The position numbers were made by a program, and so were the translations under genes. From Vibrio amylolyticus (GTDB lineage Bacteria > Pseudomonadota > Gammaproteobacteria > Enterobacterales > Vibrionaceae), in NCBI RefSeq assembly GCF_023145695.1, contig NZ_JAJHVV010000016.1, positions 30,204 to 94,203 of the forward strand: DNA of 64,000 nucleotides, written 5' to 3'. Shown here one piece after another: positions 1 to 8,963 of the stretch. The notes under the pieces are model-generated. The model saw only the letters and a program-made list of their open reading frames with translations, was not told the origin of the DNA and ran no database searches. How positions within the stretch are numbered: the first letter of the stretch is position 1; every line of letters starts with the position of its first letter.

Positions 1-792
1 ATGTCGATAGCCGATATAGTGACAGAAGAAATACTAGGAATGCTTGCCATCGATCTCGGGCTGGTGATACTTTCTGGTTGGTTTATTATTCTATTACTTA
101 TCATTCGTGAGTTTCGAAAGTTTGCTCGGGGCTTTACTCAAGGCGCCAAGGTTCAAGAGGCCAGTGGCATGGATGATCAAACGCTACAAATGTGTCAGCA
201 ATCGGTTGATAGTGCTCTAAATTACACTTCTGAGAATAATGACACTCTTAACGATTTGATCCAGCTTCAACAAGCACTAGAAAGCCAAATGACCCTGCTT
301 CGTAGCTCAACAGCGCAGCACATTTCTCCAGAAGAACAAGCTAAGATTGATGATCTCAACCTCAAGCTGAACAAATCCCATCAACTGATCCGCAAACTCA
401 AAGGCGATCTCGATAAGAGTGTAAAAGGCTTAAAAATCACTCGAAAAAAACTCTTTAATCAAGCCGATACCGTTGAGGGGCTACGTGAACAAAATGCAGC
501 ATTAGAAAAAGATTTTGAGAAGCTTGAGCAAGAGTATATTCAAATCAGTGAAGCGGGCGGATTTCAGGACTTGGCGATTCAGTATCAAACCGAAAAAGAG
601 GAGTTACTCAATACCATTGAGGAGTACAAGCAACAAGCCGAACAAGGTGCAAGCAGTGAAGAGCTTGATGCGATGCGTCAAGAGCTTGAGGAAGCACAGC
701 AACAGATGCAACACCTAAGTAAAGAGAAAGACTTTGTAGAAAACAAGTACCTCGACTTATCTAAGAAGCTAGATACTGAAAAACCTGAATAA
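1..792 (+). CDS. Membrane-anchored coiled-coil protein, function unknown
   Basis: I do not recognise this 263-residue protein. Residues about 14-37 form one strongly hydrophobic segment followed by basic residues (REFRKFARG), which suggests a single N-terminal anchor with the rest in the cytoplasm. From about residue 80 to the end it is rich in Glu, Gln, Lys and Leu in heptad-like spacing, so a long coiled coil is likely. No catalytic motif is visible. The ATG is the first base of the window, so the true start and the upstream context cannot be checked. Its neighbour on the other strand is a SPOR protein, which is no firm functional link. A scaffold or partition-type role is possible but is only inference. 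Confidence 0.75.
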   Translation: MSIADIVTEEILGMLAIDLGLVILSGWFIILLLIIREFRKFARGFTQGAKVQEASGMDDQTLQMCQQSVDSALNYTSENNDTLNDLIQLQQALESQMTLLRSSTAQHISPEEQAKIDDLNLKLNKSHQLIRKLKGDLDKSVKGLKITRKKLFNQADTVEGLREQNAALEKDFEKLEQEYIQISEAGGFQDLAIQYQTEKEELLNTIEEYKQQAEQGASSEELDAMRQELEEAQQQMQHLSKEKDFVENKYLDLSKKLDTEKPE

Positions 793-820
793 AGACCGAT
801 GCTCTGTTGACGTATCGGCG

Positions 821-1732
821 CTATTTAACGCACAACACATTCAATAGTGACGTTCCTTTTAACTGACTAATCTTGCCACTGGTAAACAATCCTTTTCGCT
901 CAAAACCCCAGTAAGGCAAATGCATAGGCCAGTTATCCCCTAGCATGACAGCAGCCTCCAACAATTGCGTCCATTCGAAGTCGAGAGGCAAGCGCATATC
1001 CATTGAGTCACACACTTCCGTTGCTGATTCATAGTTTAAACGATTCCAAGGCATCGCATGCTCCATGTAGAACTGCCCATCCTCAAAGTCGGTATAAGGT
1101 ACGCGATATTCAAGCCCTGCAACCGTCGCTTTTAAACGTATGACCACCTTAGTATCACTCTCCTTCTCCATTTTAGACGATGTCGACGCAATGACTGGCG
1201 CGCTCGTTGCCGTAGACTTGCCTTCCGCCTTTTTCACAGCGGTTCCGGTAATAGGCACCACCTTAGCGACGGGCGCCGAAGACGACTTTGATGTTTTTAC
1301 CACCTCTCGAATAAAGGCTTCTTTGTAGGCGTGTTCTGTTTTTACTTTTCTCAGCTCTTGTCTCGCTTTAGAGAAGTCATTATAAGGACCGATTAAACAA
1401 CGGTATCCTTTCTCTTCCGGCTTGGACCAGACATCGGTTGAAATATGCTGATAGATAGATTTTGCTTTCGCTAAAGAGAGCGGTTTCGACAGGACACCAC
1501 ATTGAATCCAAAAGCTTGATTCAGCCTCCTTCGGCTTTTGATTACCCCATAAGCCTTTACCGATTGGGCAAGCGCTATCTAAAACAGGCAATTCACTGGT
1601 TGATGCTTGTGTTGCATCGCATAAGAATTCTTCCGCAGAAACAGAATGAGAGATAAATAGAAGGGCCAAAGCGGCCATACTCAAGAGCTTCACTCCGATC
1701 ATTCTAGGTTTGATTACCAACTTCGTATCCAT
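821..1732 (-). CDS. Secreted SPOR-domain protein
   Basis: This 303-residue protein has an N-terminal signal peptide (hydrophobic core about residues 14-30, cleavage likely after SVSA), so it is probably periplasmic. Residues about 72-145 look like a SPOR domain (FWIQCGVLSKP, YRCLIGPYNDFSKARQEL); that family binds denuded peptidoglycan glycans, often at the division site. A Ser/Thr/Ala/Lys-rich linker follows (about 146-195). A C-terminal region of about 100 residues with several Trp and two Cys (YWGFERKGLFTSG) is not one I can name. An alternative start is Met11, which would still leave the signal peptide. It lies downstream of the ABC transporter operon but behind that operon's terminator, so it is probably transcribed separately. 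Confidence 0.78.
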   Translation of the reverse strand: MDTKLVIKPRMIGVKLLSMAALALLFISHSVSAEEFLCDATQASTSELPVLDSACPIGKGLWGNQKPKEAESSFWIQCGVLSKPLSLAKAKSIYQHISTDVWSKPEEKGYRCLIGPYNDFSKARQELRKVKTEHAYKEAFIREVVKTSKSSSAPVAKVVPITGTAVKKAEGKSTATSAPVIASTSSKMEKESDTKVVIRLKATVAGLEYRVPYTDFEDGQFYMEHAMPWNRLNYESATEVCDSMDMRLPLDFEWTQLLEAAVMLGDNWPMHLPYWGFERKGLFTSGKISQLKGTSLLNVLCVK

Positions 1733-1783
1733 ACTTCATTAACCTTTAATCGTTTTGCCTTGATTGGCTCACTATATTCAATG

Positions 1784-1814
1784 CAAAAAAAGAGCCGTAA
1801 TAGTTTACGGCTCT
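1784..1814 (-). terminator. Intrinsic terminator of the peptide ABC operon
   Basis: A 10-bp stem (AGAGCCGTAA / TTACGGCTCT) with a 4-base loop is followed, on the minus strand, by a run of seven T. It lies 40 bases beyond the last permease gene. Confidence 0.85.
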
Positions 1815-1854
1815 AGTTTAGTTAGATTTTCGAATAAAAATCAATCGGTGCGGA

Positions 1855-2796
1855 TCACCCTTTGTAGATTTTAGGGTTGAATACATCACGTAACCAGTCA
1901 CCCAATAGGTTGATAACCAATACTAAAGTAATCAAGACCACACCAGGGAAGGCAGTAATCCACCATGCACCAGAGAAAATATAGTTAAAGCCAGTACTAA
2001 TTAGAGCACCTAATGATGGCTGATCAACCGGCAAGCCTAATCCTAGGAATGACAGCGCTGCCTCAGACATAATCGCGTTAGCAATCTGTACTGTTGAGAT
2101 AACCAAGATTGGCGATAGACAGTTAGGCAGAATATGGCGGAACATGATACGTGGCGCTTTAAAGCCCATCACTCGTGCTGCTTCGACATACTCTTTCTTC
2201 TTCTCTGCCAATACTGATGCACGAATGGTACGAGCGTATTGAGGCCATTCCGCGACACCAATGATCACCACCAGCATCACTACCGCGTATTGGCTGTAAA
2301 AGTCACTACCAAAGCTGGCTTTGAAGATAGCCGAAACAATGATCGCGACCATCATGGTTGAGAACGATAATTGAACATCAGCAAAACGCATCAAGAAGCT
2401 ATCAATACGGCCACCGAAGTAGCCCGCTGATAGACCGATAATGATGCCTAGGGTTAACTGTAGGCCAACCGCTAAGAAACCAATGGTTAGGGACAAACGC
2501 GAACCGTATAGAATGGTCGAAAGAATGTCACGACCTTGCTCATCGGTACCCAGCAAAAAGTTTGAATCACCGTCTTCCATCCAAGAAGGTGGAAGCTCTG
2601 AATCCATAATATCGATTGAAGATAAATCGTAGGGATCCGTTGGTGATAAAATAGGCGCTGCCAATGCCAAGACTAAGAACATCATAAAGACGGCAAAGCT
2701 GGTCATCGCAACCTTATCACGTAAAAAGTAATACACGATGTCTGAATTTTTAAAACGCTCCCAACGACTCGGAGCGGCTACTGCTACTTCACTCAT
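1855..2796 (-). CDS. Peptide-type ABC transporter permease (DppC/OppC family)
   Basis: This 313-residue inner-membrane protein is the second permease of a peptide/opine/nickel-class importer. Features are a cytoplasmic N terminus, a first membrane segment at about 30-50, the family landmark GTDEQGRDILS near residue 82, and a BPD_transp_1 core with the EAA loop (YVEAARVMGFKAPRIMFRHILPN) that docks on the ATPase. It starts two bases after the stop of the DppB-like gene, so translation is probably coupled. The real substrate cannot be told from sequence; di- or oligopeptides are the default for the family. It is the last gene before an intrinsic terminator. Confidence 0.9.
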   Translation of the reverse strand: MSEVAVAAPSRWERFKNSDIVYYFLRDKVAMTSFAVFMMFLVLALAAPILSPTDPYDLSSIDIMDSELPPSWMEDGDSNFLLGTDEQGRDILSTILYGSRLSLTIGFLAVGLQLTLGIIIGLSAGYFGGRIDSFLMRFADVQLSFSTMMVAIIVSAIFKASFGSDFYSQYAVVMLVVIIGVAEWPQYARTIRASVLAEKKKEYVEAARVMGFKAPRIMFRHILPNCLSPILVISTVQIANAIMSEAALSFLGLGLPVDQPSLGALISTGFNYIFSGAWWITAFPGVVLITLVLVINLLGDWLRDVFNPKIYKG

Positions 2797-2798
2797 GA

Positions 2799-3776
2799 TT
2801 AAGATCCTTTACCCGTTAGGTTTACTGTTGGGTTGATCACGCCATAGAGCAAATCAACAATGGTATTAGTCACAACAAAGATAAGACCAACAAAAATAAC
2901 GTAAGCGGTAATAAGTGGAGTATCTACACGGTTAATTGCTTCTAGGAATAGAAAACCGGTACCTGGCCACTGGAATACTGTCTCAGTCAAAATGGTGTAT
3001 GCCACCATAGTACCGATTTGAACACCACCTACGGTTAACACCGGTAGCATGGTATTTTTCAGGGCGTGCTGGTAATGAATTTTATTCAGAGCTAAGCCTT
3101 TCGCTTTACCGAATTTGATGTATTCAGAGCTCAGTACTTCAAGCATTTCAGAACGTACCAATCGAATGAACAGCGGCAGCATAATCGATGCAAGAGCGAC
3201 ACACGGCAGCACTAAATGACGCAAGCCATCAATGGTGAAGAAACCAGATTCCCAACCCAATACGTTTGCGGTTTCACCTCGTCCAAACGAAGGCAGCCAG
3301 CCGAGTTCGATAGAGAATACGTACATCAACATAATCGCCGTCAGGAAAACAGGTATGGAAATACCGATACTACTAAACGCCATTACCGCTTTGGTAAAGA
3401 CACTTTTAGGATGAATAGCGGAATAAACTCCTAAAGGAATGGAGCAAACCACAATGATAAGAGACGCGCCGAACACGAGCTCTAGTGTTGCCACCAGCTT
3501 ATCTAAAATGACATCTACAGCTGGTCGCTTGAAGAAGTAAGATGTGCCTAAATCACCTTGTAAGGCTGCGCCGACAAAACGCGTATATTTTGTAATGAAG
3601 GGATCATTCAGACCTAGCTCATCACGCAGTGCTTGACGCTCTGCTTCTGAAACCGACTGACCTACAAGCTCTCGTAACGGATCACCCAAGTTATCTTGAA
3701 TGGAAAACGCTACCAAACTGATCACAAACATCACTATCAGTGCCTGAAACAGGCGCTTGACCAGAAACGAAAACAT
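2799..3776 (-). CDS. Peptide-type ABC transporter permease (DppB/OppB family)
   Basis: This 325-residue integral membrane protein is the first permease partner. It has the usual N-terminal membrane segment (about 10-28), a periplasmic loop with DPLRELVGQSVS and the LGLNDPFITKY motif of the family, then five further hydrophobic segments and an EAA loop (YIKFGKAKGLALNKIHYQH). It is about 180 bases downstream of the binding-protein gene, and that spacer holds inverted repeats able to fold in RNA. With the neighbouring permease it would form the heterodimeric pore driven by the fused ATPase upstream. Confidence 0.9.
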   Translation of the reverse strand: MFSFLVKRLFQALIVMFVISLVAFSIQDNLGDPLRELVGQSVSEAERQALRDELGLNDPFITKYTRFVGAALQGDLGTSYFFKRPAVDVILDKLVATLELVFGASLIIVVCSIPLGVYSAIHPKSVFTKAVMAFSSIGISIPVFLTAIMLMYVFSIELGWLPSFGRGETANVLGWESGFFTIDGLRHLVLPCVALASIMLPLFIRLVRSEMLEVLSSEYIKFGKAKGLALNKIHYQHALKNTMLPVLTVGGVQIGTMVAYTILTETVFQWPGTGFLFLEAINRVDTPLITAYVIFVGLIFVVTNTIVDLLYGVINPTVNLTGKGS

Positions 3777-3889
3777 TCCTTGCCCCTTTTAACTATCCAT
3801 GACTTTCTACTCAATATAAGTAGAAACAAAAATCCAGTCTTAAAAATGGCACCTAACCGACTGAAACAAAGCTAAATGCCAAAAATTAG

Positions 3890-3951
3890 TTAGGCATCCA
3901 ATCACGCTGCTCTCAATATTTCTATTTTGAATCCACGAGATGGATGCCTAA
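3890..3951. repeat. Inverted repeat between binding-protein and permease genes
   Basis: TTAGGCATCCA (3890-3900) is matched by its exact complement at 3941-3951, giving an 11-bp stem just past the stop of the binding-protein gene. A smaller stem, TTTCTACT/AGTAGAAA, lies at about 3802-3826. There is no T run after either, so they are more likely mRNA-stabilising or processing structures than terminators. Such structures often raise binding-protein levels over the permeases. Confidence 0.5.
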
Positions 3952-3958
3952 GCCTTAC

Positions 3959-5509
3959 TTACTCAACCACTAGGTCGCCAAAGTAAGGGAAGTTCATTGC
4001 GTTTACGATTGGAGCAATCTTAACGTTAGACTTTGCGCCCCACGCTAGGTTCTGCCAGTGTAGAGGAACGAACGCTGCATCGTTGTATAGCGTTGCTTCT
4101 ACTGTTTGTAGCATTTCTGCACGCTTGCCAGAGTCTGTTTCTACGTTAGCCGCATTCACTAGAGCATCCAATTCTGCGTTTGCATAGTGACCACAGTTGT
4201 ACTGACCTTTACCTGTCTCTTCGTTACGAGTCATGGTTAGGAATTCAGAGAAGTTCGCTGAATCTTCAGTATCTGAGTGCCAACCGATCATCAGCATGTC
4301 TGCAGCACACAGGTCAAATTCAGGCCAGTATTGCGCTTTAGGCATTGTTTTCAGATCAACTTTGATACCAATCTTAGACAGCATAGCCGCAGACGCTTGC
4401 GCTACTTTCGCATCGTTCACGTAACGGTTGTTTGGCGCCATCATTGAAAGCGTAAAGCCATCTTCGTAGCCCGCTTCCTTCATAAGCGCTTTCGCTTTTT
4501 TCAGGTCGTAACGTGGCACTAGTTCTGCATCGTAACCAGCGTAACCAGAAGGGCCTTGCTGACCAGCAGCCGTTGCGAAGCCTTTCATGATTTTCTTAAC
4601 AATACCTTCATTGTTAATCGCATGAACGATAGCTTGACGAACGCGAACATCTTTCAATGCTTCGTTGCTGTTTTGGTTCATTTGGAACGTGATGATACGA
4701 GTACCCGGTAGCGTCACTAGATCAATGTTATTTGCGCCTTTAACACGCTTGTGATCGTTTGGAGCAACTGGAGCAATCATGTCTACGCCACCAGAAAGAA
4801 GTGCCGCAACACGCGTTGCATCTTCTTTGATTGGCACAAGTGTTAGCTTGTCTACGTTACCTGTGTTCTCATCCCAGTAATCGCCAAAACGTTCAAAGAC
4901 TACCTGTACGCCTTGCTCACGCTGAGTCACGATAAACGGACCTGTACCAGAAACGTTGGTTGAAGCAAACGAGTTACCGTGCTTCACAACTTCTGACTTG
5001 TCGCTACCGTCAGCCGTTGAACCTGAGTAGAACTTGCTGTCCATTGGGAAAATGTAAGTTGCGGTTTGAAGAACAAGTGGGTATGCACCCTTAGAGATGA
5101 TTTCAACTGTGTAATCATCAACTTTAACCATCTTCTCGTATGGTTCGAAGATTGCTTTAAAGTCAGGTGAGTTCTTTAGACGATCAAATGTCCAAACAAC
5201 ATCATCTGCAGTTAGCTCGTTACCAGAGTGGAACTTAACACCTTCACGTAGAGTGAAACGGAAAGTCGTGTCATCAACACGTTTCCATTCGCTCGCTAGA
5301 CGGCCTTCAAAATCCAATTCTTGTGTGTAACGAACTAGTGGATCAAACACCATGTGAGACATTTGAAGTGTACCGCCCGATAGTTGCTCATGCGGGTCCA
5401 GTGATACTGGATCTGCGTCGTAAGCTACTTTAATGTCTGCTGCTGCTGCGCTAAAGCTAAGACCTGCAGCCATCATTGCGACTACTAGTTTGCTTTTCAT
5501 GGTTTTCAT
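3959..5509 (-). CDS. Peptide-type ABC transporter periplasmic binding protein
   Basis: This is an extracellular solute-binding protein of family 5 (SBP_bac_5). I start it at the ATG at 5509 because a GGAG lies 7 bases upstream and the protein then begins directly with a signal peptide (MKTMKSKLVVAMMAAGLSF, cleavage near SAAAA). The longer frame would add 30 implausible residues. The mature part shows family landmarks: DPVSLDPHEQ, ADDVVWTFDRLK, TREGVKFHSG-like LREGVKFHSG, and DVRVRQAIVHAINNEGI. At 516 residues it is close to DppA size. It captures the substrate in the periplasm and delivers it to the two permeases. It lies 150 bases downstream of the ATPase gene in the same operon. Confidence 0.9.
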   Translation of the reverse strand: MKTMKSKLVVAMMAAGLSFSAAAADIKVAYDADPVSLDPHEQLSGGTLQMSHMVFDPLVRYTQELDFEGRLASEWKRVDDTTFRFTLREGVKFHSGNELTADDVVWTFDRLKNSPDFKAIFEPYEKMVKVDDYTVEIISKGAYPLVLQTATYIFPMDSKFYSGSTADGSDKSEVVKHGNSFASTNVSGTGPFIVTQREQGVQVVFERFGDYWDENTGNVDKLTLVPIKEDATRVAALLSGGVDMIAPVAPNDHKRVKGANNIDLVTLPGTRIITFQMNQNSNEALKDVRVRQAIVHAINNEGIVKKIMKGFATAAGQQGPSGYAGYDAELVPRYDLKKAKALMKEAGYEDGFTLSMMAPNNRYVNDAKVAQASAAMLSKIGIKVDLKTMPKAQYWPEFDLCAADMLMIGWHSDTEDSANFSEFLTMTRNEETGKGQYNCGHYANAELDALVNAANVETDSGKRAEMLQTVEATLYNDAAFVPLHWQNLAWGAKSNVKIAPIVNAMNFPYFGDLVVE

Positions 5510-5659
5510 TGCATAACTCCTTATGCGGGAATCCGAATCCCTAGTTGTTTTGTTGTGTTTGCTTCTGCTTTTTATTCCAAGCTTACTCACTACTACCAAG
5601 CACGCTCAGTTTTCCGATACCGATTAACGTTTAGACGCTAATCGGTAATTCGAAACGAC

Positions 5660-7375
5660 TTATGCCGTTTTTACTTCTTCTCTTAAGCCTACGAACTCAG
5701 GCATTAATGAAATTAGGTGTTTGCTGTATTCGTGCTGAGGGTTAGTAAATAGCTGCTCTGTTGGCGCTACCTCTAACAGTTTACCCATCTGCATCACGCC
5801 AACACGATCACACATCTGGCGTATCACCGGTAAATCGTGACTGATAAACAGCATGGTTAGATTGAGTTCATCCTGCAGGTCTTTCAGTAAGTTCAAGATT
5901 TGAGCTTGAACAGATACATCCAGTGCCGACGTTGGCTCATCACAAATTAATAAGCGAGGACGAGTGGCAAGAGCACGTGCAATCGAAATACGTTGACGCT
6001 GACCACCAGAGAATTCATGTGGGTACTTAACACCTGACATGCGGCCCAAACCAACGTGATCAAGTAGATCGTTGACGATCTCACGAGTTTCGGTTTCGTT
6101 GCGAGTCAGTTTGTGAAAACGAATAGGTTCAGCAATAATGTCAAAGATCTTCATACGAGGGTTCATTGATGTATAAGGATTTTGGAATACCATCTGCATC
6201 TGACGACGTAAAGGACGACGCTCTTTCTCAGATTTCATTGCCGTTAGGTCGATACCTTCGAACGATACCTTGCCTGAGTTAGGTGCATATAGACCGGCAA
6301 TCACTCGTGCAATTGTTGATTTACCCGAACCAGATTCGCCTACTAGACCAAAAGTCTCACCTTCACGGACATCAAAGCTAACGTTGTTTGACGCTTGAAC
6401 AAATTCACGACGACTTTCAAACAAAGAGTCTTTAGTGACAAAGCGTAGGTTAACGTTCTCCACATTCAATAAAGAACCAGTGTAATCACGGTGATCTTGG
6501 CTTTGACCTAACCAGTGATTTTTAACATCCAGAGGCTCCATCTCATGTGCTTCTTCGATGTAGCTCACCAATGGGAAACGATCGAGTTTCACATCTGAGC
6601 GAGGAACCGCTGAAATTAGACTGCGTGTGTAAGAGTGATCAGGGTCGCCCAATACTTTTGCTGTTGGGCCAAACTCAACCAAGTCGCCACGGTACATTAC
6701 CGCAACACGGTCAGTCACGTTAGAGACCACACCCATATCATGGGTAACCAACATACAACCCACATTTTTCTCGATACACAGATCGCGAATCAATGTCAGT
6801 ATTTGGTCTTGAATAGACACATCCAAAGCAGTGGTAGGTTCATCGGCAATGATTAAGTCAGGCTCACCCGCAAGGGCAATAGCAATAACCACACGCTGAC
6901 GCATACCACCAGAAAATTGGTGAGGGTACTGTTTTAGACGGTTTTCCGGCTGAGGAATACCCACTTGGTTCATTAAAGATAAGGCACGTTGATACGCTTC
7001 ATCGTCCGACACTTTCATGTTGGCGTGAATGGTCTCGGTTAGCTGCTGCTCAACCGTGAATAGAGGGTTAAGAGAGGTCATCGGGTCTTGGAAAATAAAT
7101 CCAATTTTCGAACCGCGAACTTTTCGCATTTGCTCAGGCGTTAGTCCGGAGATCTTTTCACCGTCTAAAAATACATCGCCACTTGCGATTAGACCTGGAG
7201 GACTAAGTAGATCGATAACAGCATTACCAACCGTTGACTTACCCGCTCCAGATTCACCAACAACACCAACAATCTCACCACGTTCAATATTGAACGAAAG
7301 CGATTTAACAGCTGCATGAACCCCATGGCGAGATGGGTACTCAATACGAAGATTTTGAACTTCTAATAGCGACAT
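5660..7375 (-). CDS. Fused double ATPase of peptide-type ABC transporter (DppD-DppF-like)
   Basis: At 571 residues this is two ABC ATPases in one chain. Domain 1 has Walker A GESGAGKST at residues 40-48, signature FSGGMRQR and Walker B IIADEPT. Domain 2, from about residue 300, has Walker A GESGSGKST, signature FSGGQRQR and Walker B ICDEPT. Each domain ends with the oligopeptide-type C-terminal extension typical of DppD/OppD and DppF/OppF. In many bacteria these are two genes; the fused form is common in some proteobacterial importers (GsiA, YejF). It is the first gene of the operon and has a GAGG ribosome site 9 bases before the ATG. It should energise import at the cytoplasmic face. Confidence 0.92.
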   Translation of the reverse strand: MSLLEVQNLRIEYPSRHGVHAAVKSLSFNIERGEIVGVVGESGAGKSTVGNAVIDLLSPPGLIASGDVFLDGEKISGLTPEQMRKVRGSKIGFIFQDPMTSLNPLFTVEQQLTETIHANMKVSDDEAYQRALSLMNQVGIPQPENRLKQYPHQFSGGMRQRVVIAIALAGEPDLIIADEPTTALDVSIQDQILTLIRDLCIEKNVGCMLVTHDMGVVSNVTDRVAVMYRGDLVEFGPTAKVLGDPDHSYTRSLISAVPRSDVKLDRFPLVSYIEEAHEMEPLDVKNHWLGQSQDHRDYTGSLLNVENVNLRFVTKDSLFESRREFVQASNNVSFDVREGETFGLVGESGSGKSTIARVIAGLYAPNSGKVSFEGIDLTAMKSEKERRPLRRQMQMVFQNPYTSMNPRMKIFDIIAEPIRFHKLTRNETETREIVNDLLDHVGLGRMSGVKYPHEFSGGQRQRISIARALATRPRLLICDEPTSALDVSVQAQILNLLKDLQDELNLTMLFISHDLPVIRQMCDRVGVMQMGKLLEVAPTEQLFTNPQHEYSKHLISLMPEFVGLREEVKTA

Positions 7376-8093
7376 TTATCAGACCTCGACTGCTTTGACA
7401 GTTTTCTGCCCTGTCTGATACCAGTATTGCGCGCAAACATACTGATATAAATTGAATCCATTCTTGCCAGTATAATGTTCTGGCAATTAACAAGGTCATC
7501 AATTTGGCAAAAAACTCACAGAAAAGCAACAAATAGAGGATAAAAAGTCGATATTGAGCAGATAGAGAGCAAAGTGTATGGATAATTATGCATACAAATT
7601 GCATTTAATATTGGTAATACCAATTGAGTGCATCTTGCACCAGCATCGAACTTAACAGCAGTATCACCTAAAAGGATTAGTTAAACCCGAAGATCATAAA
7701 AACACATCAGTGAATAATTCATCAAAAATAATATAAAGTTAAAAATTAACAAAGCAGAAACAAAAACCACTTGATAACAAAAATGCAGAAGAACGACCTG
7801 GTAAAGTGCCAATATAGTAGTTAATAAACCCAAAGTAGATAGGTTCAGTCTTAGGTAGGGGTTATTAATCTTGGAACAATATAGGTTAGTTCAGTATAAA
7901 AATGGCAGTGTGATTAACTTCAAAAATGCACAGGAGATATTCACCAGGCTTCGGCCTCTGTATTGATGATTAACAAATGACTAATTTTTTCTAGACAGCA
8001 GTAAAGATAGTTTTACAAGGATCGTGATTATCAAGCCTTTCAAACAAAGAATTTTGGGTTCAGCATTGCTTCAAAACTCCGAACTATAGACGT
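7376..8093. other. Gene-poor intergenic region upstream of the ABC operon
   Basis: About 700 bases, AT-rich, with no credible coding frame: the only long frame (7341-7604, minus) lacks a ribosome site and overlaps the ATPase start. It should hold the operon promoter. The clear sequence feature is the palindrome listed at 7610-7624. A weak imperfect inverted repeat lies around 7822-7871 (TAATAAACCC / GGGGTTATTA). Confidence 0.5.
7610..7624. promoter_or_regulatory. Palindromic operator of GntR/PdhR type (candidate)
   Basis: ATTGGTAATACCAAT is a perfect 15-base palindrome. It matches the TTGGT-N3-ACCAA pattern recognised by FadR/PdhR/LldR-subfamily GntR regulators. It lies 235 bases upstream of the first gene of the peptide ABC operon. 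No regulator gene is nearby, and binding is inferred only from the pattern. Confidence 0.4.
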
Positions 8094-8145
8094 AAAAAAG
8101 CCTCGCCATTTCTGACAAGGCTTCTTAATAGTGGTCAGTGAAGAG
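8094..8145 (-). pseudogene. Truncated copy of terminator plus tRNA-Pro 3' end
   Basis: This segment is a near copy of 8219-8271: the same hairpin-T run (with compensating or drifting changes) followed by CTTCTTAATAGTGGTC and GTGAAGAG, which on the minus strand is the CCA plus the acceptor end of tRNA-Pro. Similarity ends after about 14 tRNA bases. It is best read as the scar of a deleted tRNA-Pro gene at the end of the array. Confidence 0.65.
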
Positions 8146-8217
8146 CCTAGTTTTGAAATCATTGGGAACCCCCAAGTCTCTAATCCTAGCCACAATCATT
8201 TTACTGATCTTCAGATG

Positions 8218-8248
8218 CAAAAAAGCCCCGTCATTTCTGACAGGGCTT
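8218..8248 (-). terminator. Intrinsic terminator of the tRNA array
   Basis: AAGCCCCGTCA / TGACAGGGCTT stem (one wobble or mismatch) with loop TTTC, followed on the minus strand by seven T. It lies 9 bases past the CCA end of the last intact tRNA-Pro. Confidence 0.8.
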
Positions 8249-8256
8249 CTTAATAG

Positions 8257-8333
<77 letters not shown>

Positions 8334-8386
8334 ACAAGGTTTTATTTCGATTTAACGAAAAAGGAAACTTACGTTACCAAAATTAA

Positions 8387-8463
8387 TGGGGTGGCTAACG
8401 AGATTCGAACTCGCGACCACCGGAATCACAATCCAGGGCTCTACCAACTGAGCTATAGCCACC
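8387..8463 (-). tRNA. tRNA-His (anticodon GTG), copy 2
   Basis: A 77-base gene including the extra 5' G (G-1) characteristic of tRNA-His and an encoded CCA. Anticodon loop ATTGTGATT gives GTG. The discriminator base is C, opposite G-1. It is identical to the copy at 8764-8840. Confidence 0.97.
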
Positions 8464-8504
8464 ACTAATTTTTTATATAACCGCCTTAGCGATTATTGAA
8501 ATAG

Positions 8505-8581
<77 letters not shown>

Positions 8582-8608
8582 ACAAAGTATTTTTTCACTT
8601 GGTTTACG

Positions 8609-8681
8609 TTGAGAGGGTAACCCTCTGGTCCGCTTATTCCAAGAGCCAGCATGCGCTATAAAACAACGCTAATCACTGACG
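8609..8681 (-). pseudogene. Decayed tRNA-Pro copy
   Basis: Blocks of tRNA-Pro survive in order between intact His and Pro genes: ACCCTCTGGTCC (T arm to anticodon side), CCAG, ATGCGCTA (D arm) and a final AATCACTGAC resembling the acceptor ATTCACCGAC. Insertions and deletions between the blocks break the cloverleaf, and no CCA end is recognisable. I call it a tRNA pseudogene from this block-wise alignment by eye. Confidence 0.5.
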
Positions 8682-8763
8682 AATTTTGTTTCGATTCTTG
8701 GGATGTCACTTGAATCAAAACGGGAAGCTTTTATTTACTCAGTAAACTAAGCTACCTAAATAA

Positions 8764-8840
8764 TGGGGTGGCTAACGAGATTCGAACTCGCGACCACCGG
8801 AATCACAATCCAGGGCTCTACCAACTGAGCTATAGCCACC
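8764..8840 (-). tRNA. tRNA-His (anticodon GTG), copy 1
   Basis: A 77-base gene with G-1, anticodon GTG, T arm GTTCGAATC and encoded CCA. It follows tRNA-Arg in transcription order, like the argX-hisR order of E. coli. Confidence 0.97.
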
Positions 8841-8886
8841 ATTATATCTTTTGCCAATATGCCACTTACTTATGCAAGCATCCGGA

Positions 8887-8963
<77 letters not shown>

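Noticed and set aside
7341..7604. 87-codon minus-strand frame upstream of the ABC operon
   Set aside because: It overlaps the start of the ATPase gene, has no ribosome site and low-complexity composition. It probably covers the promoter.
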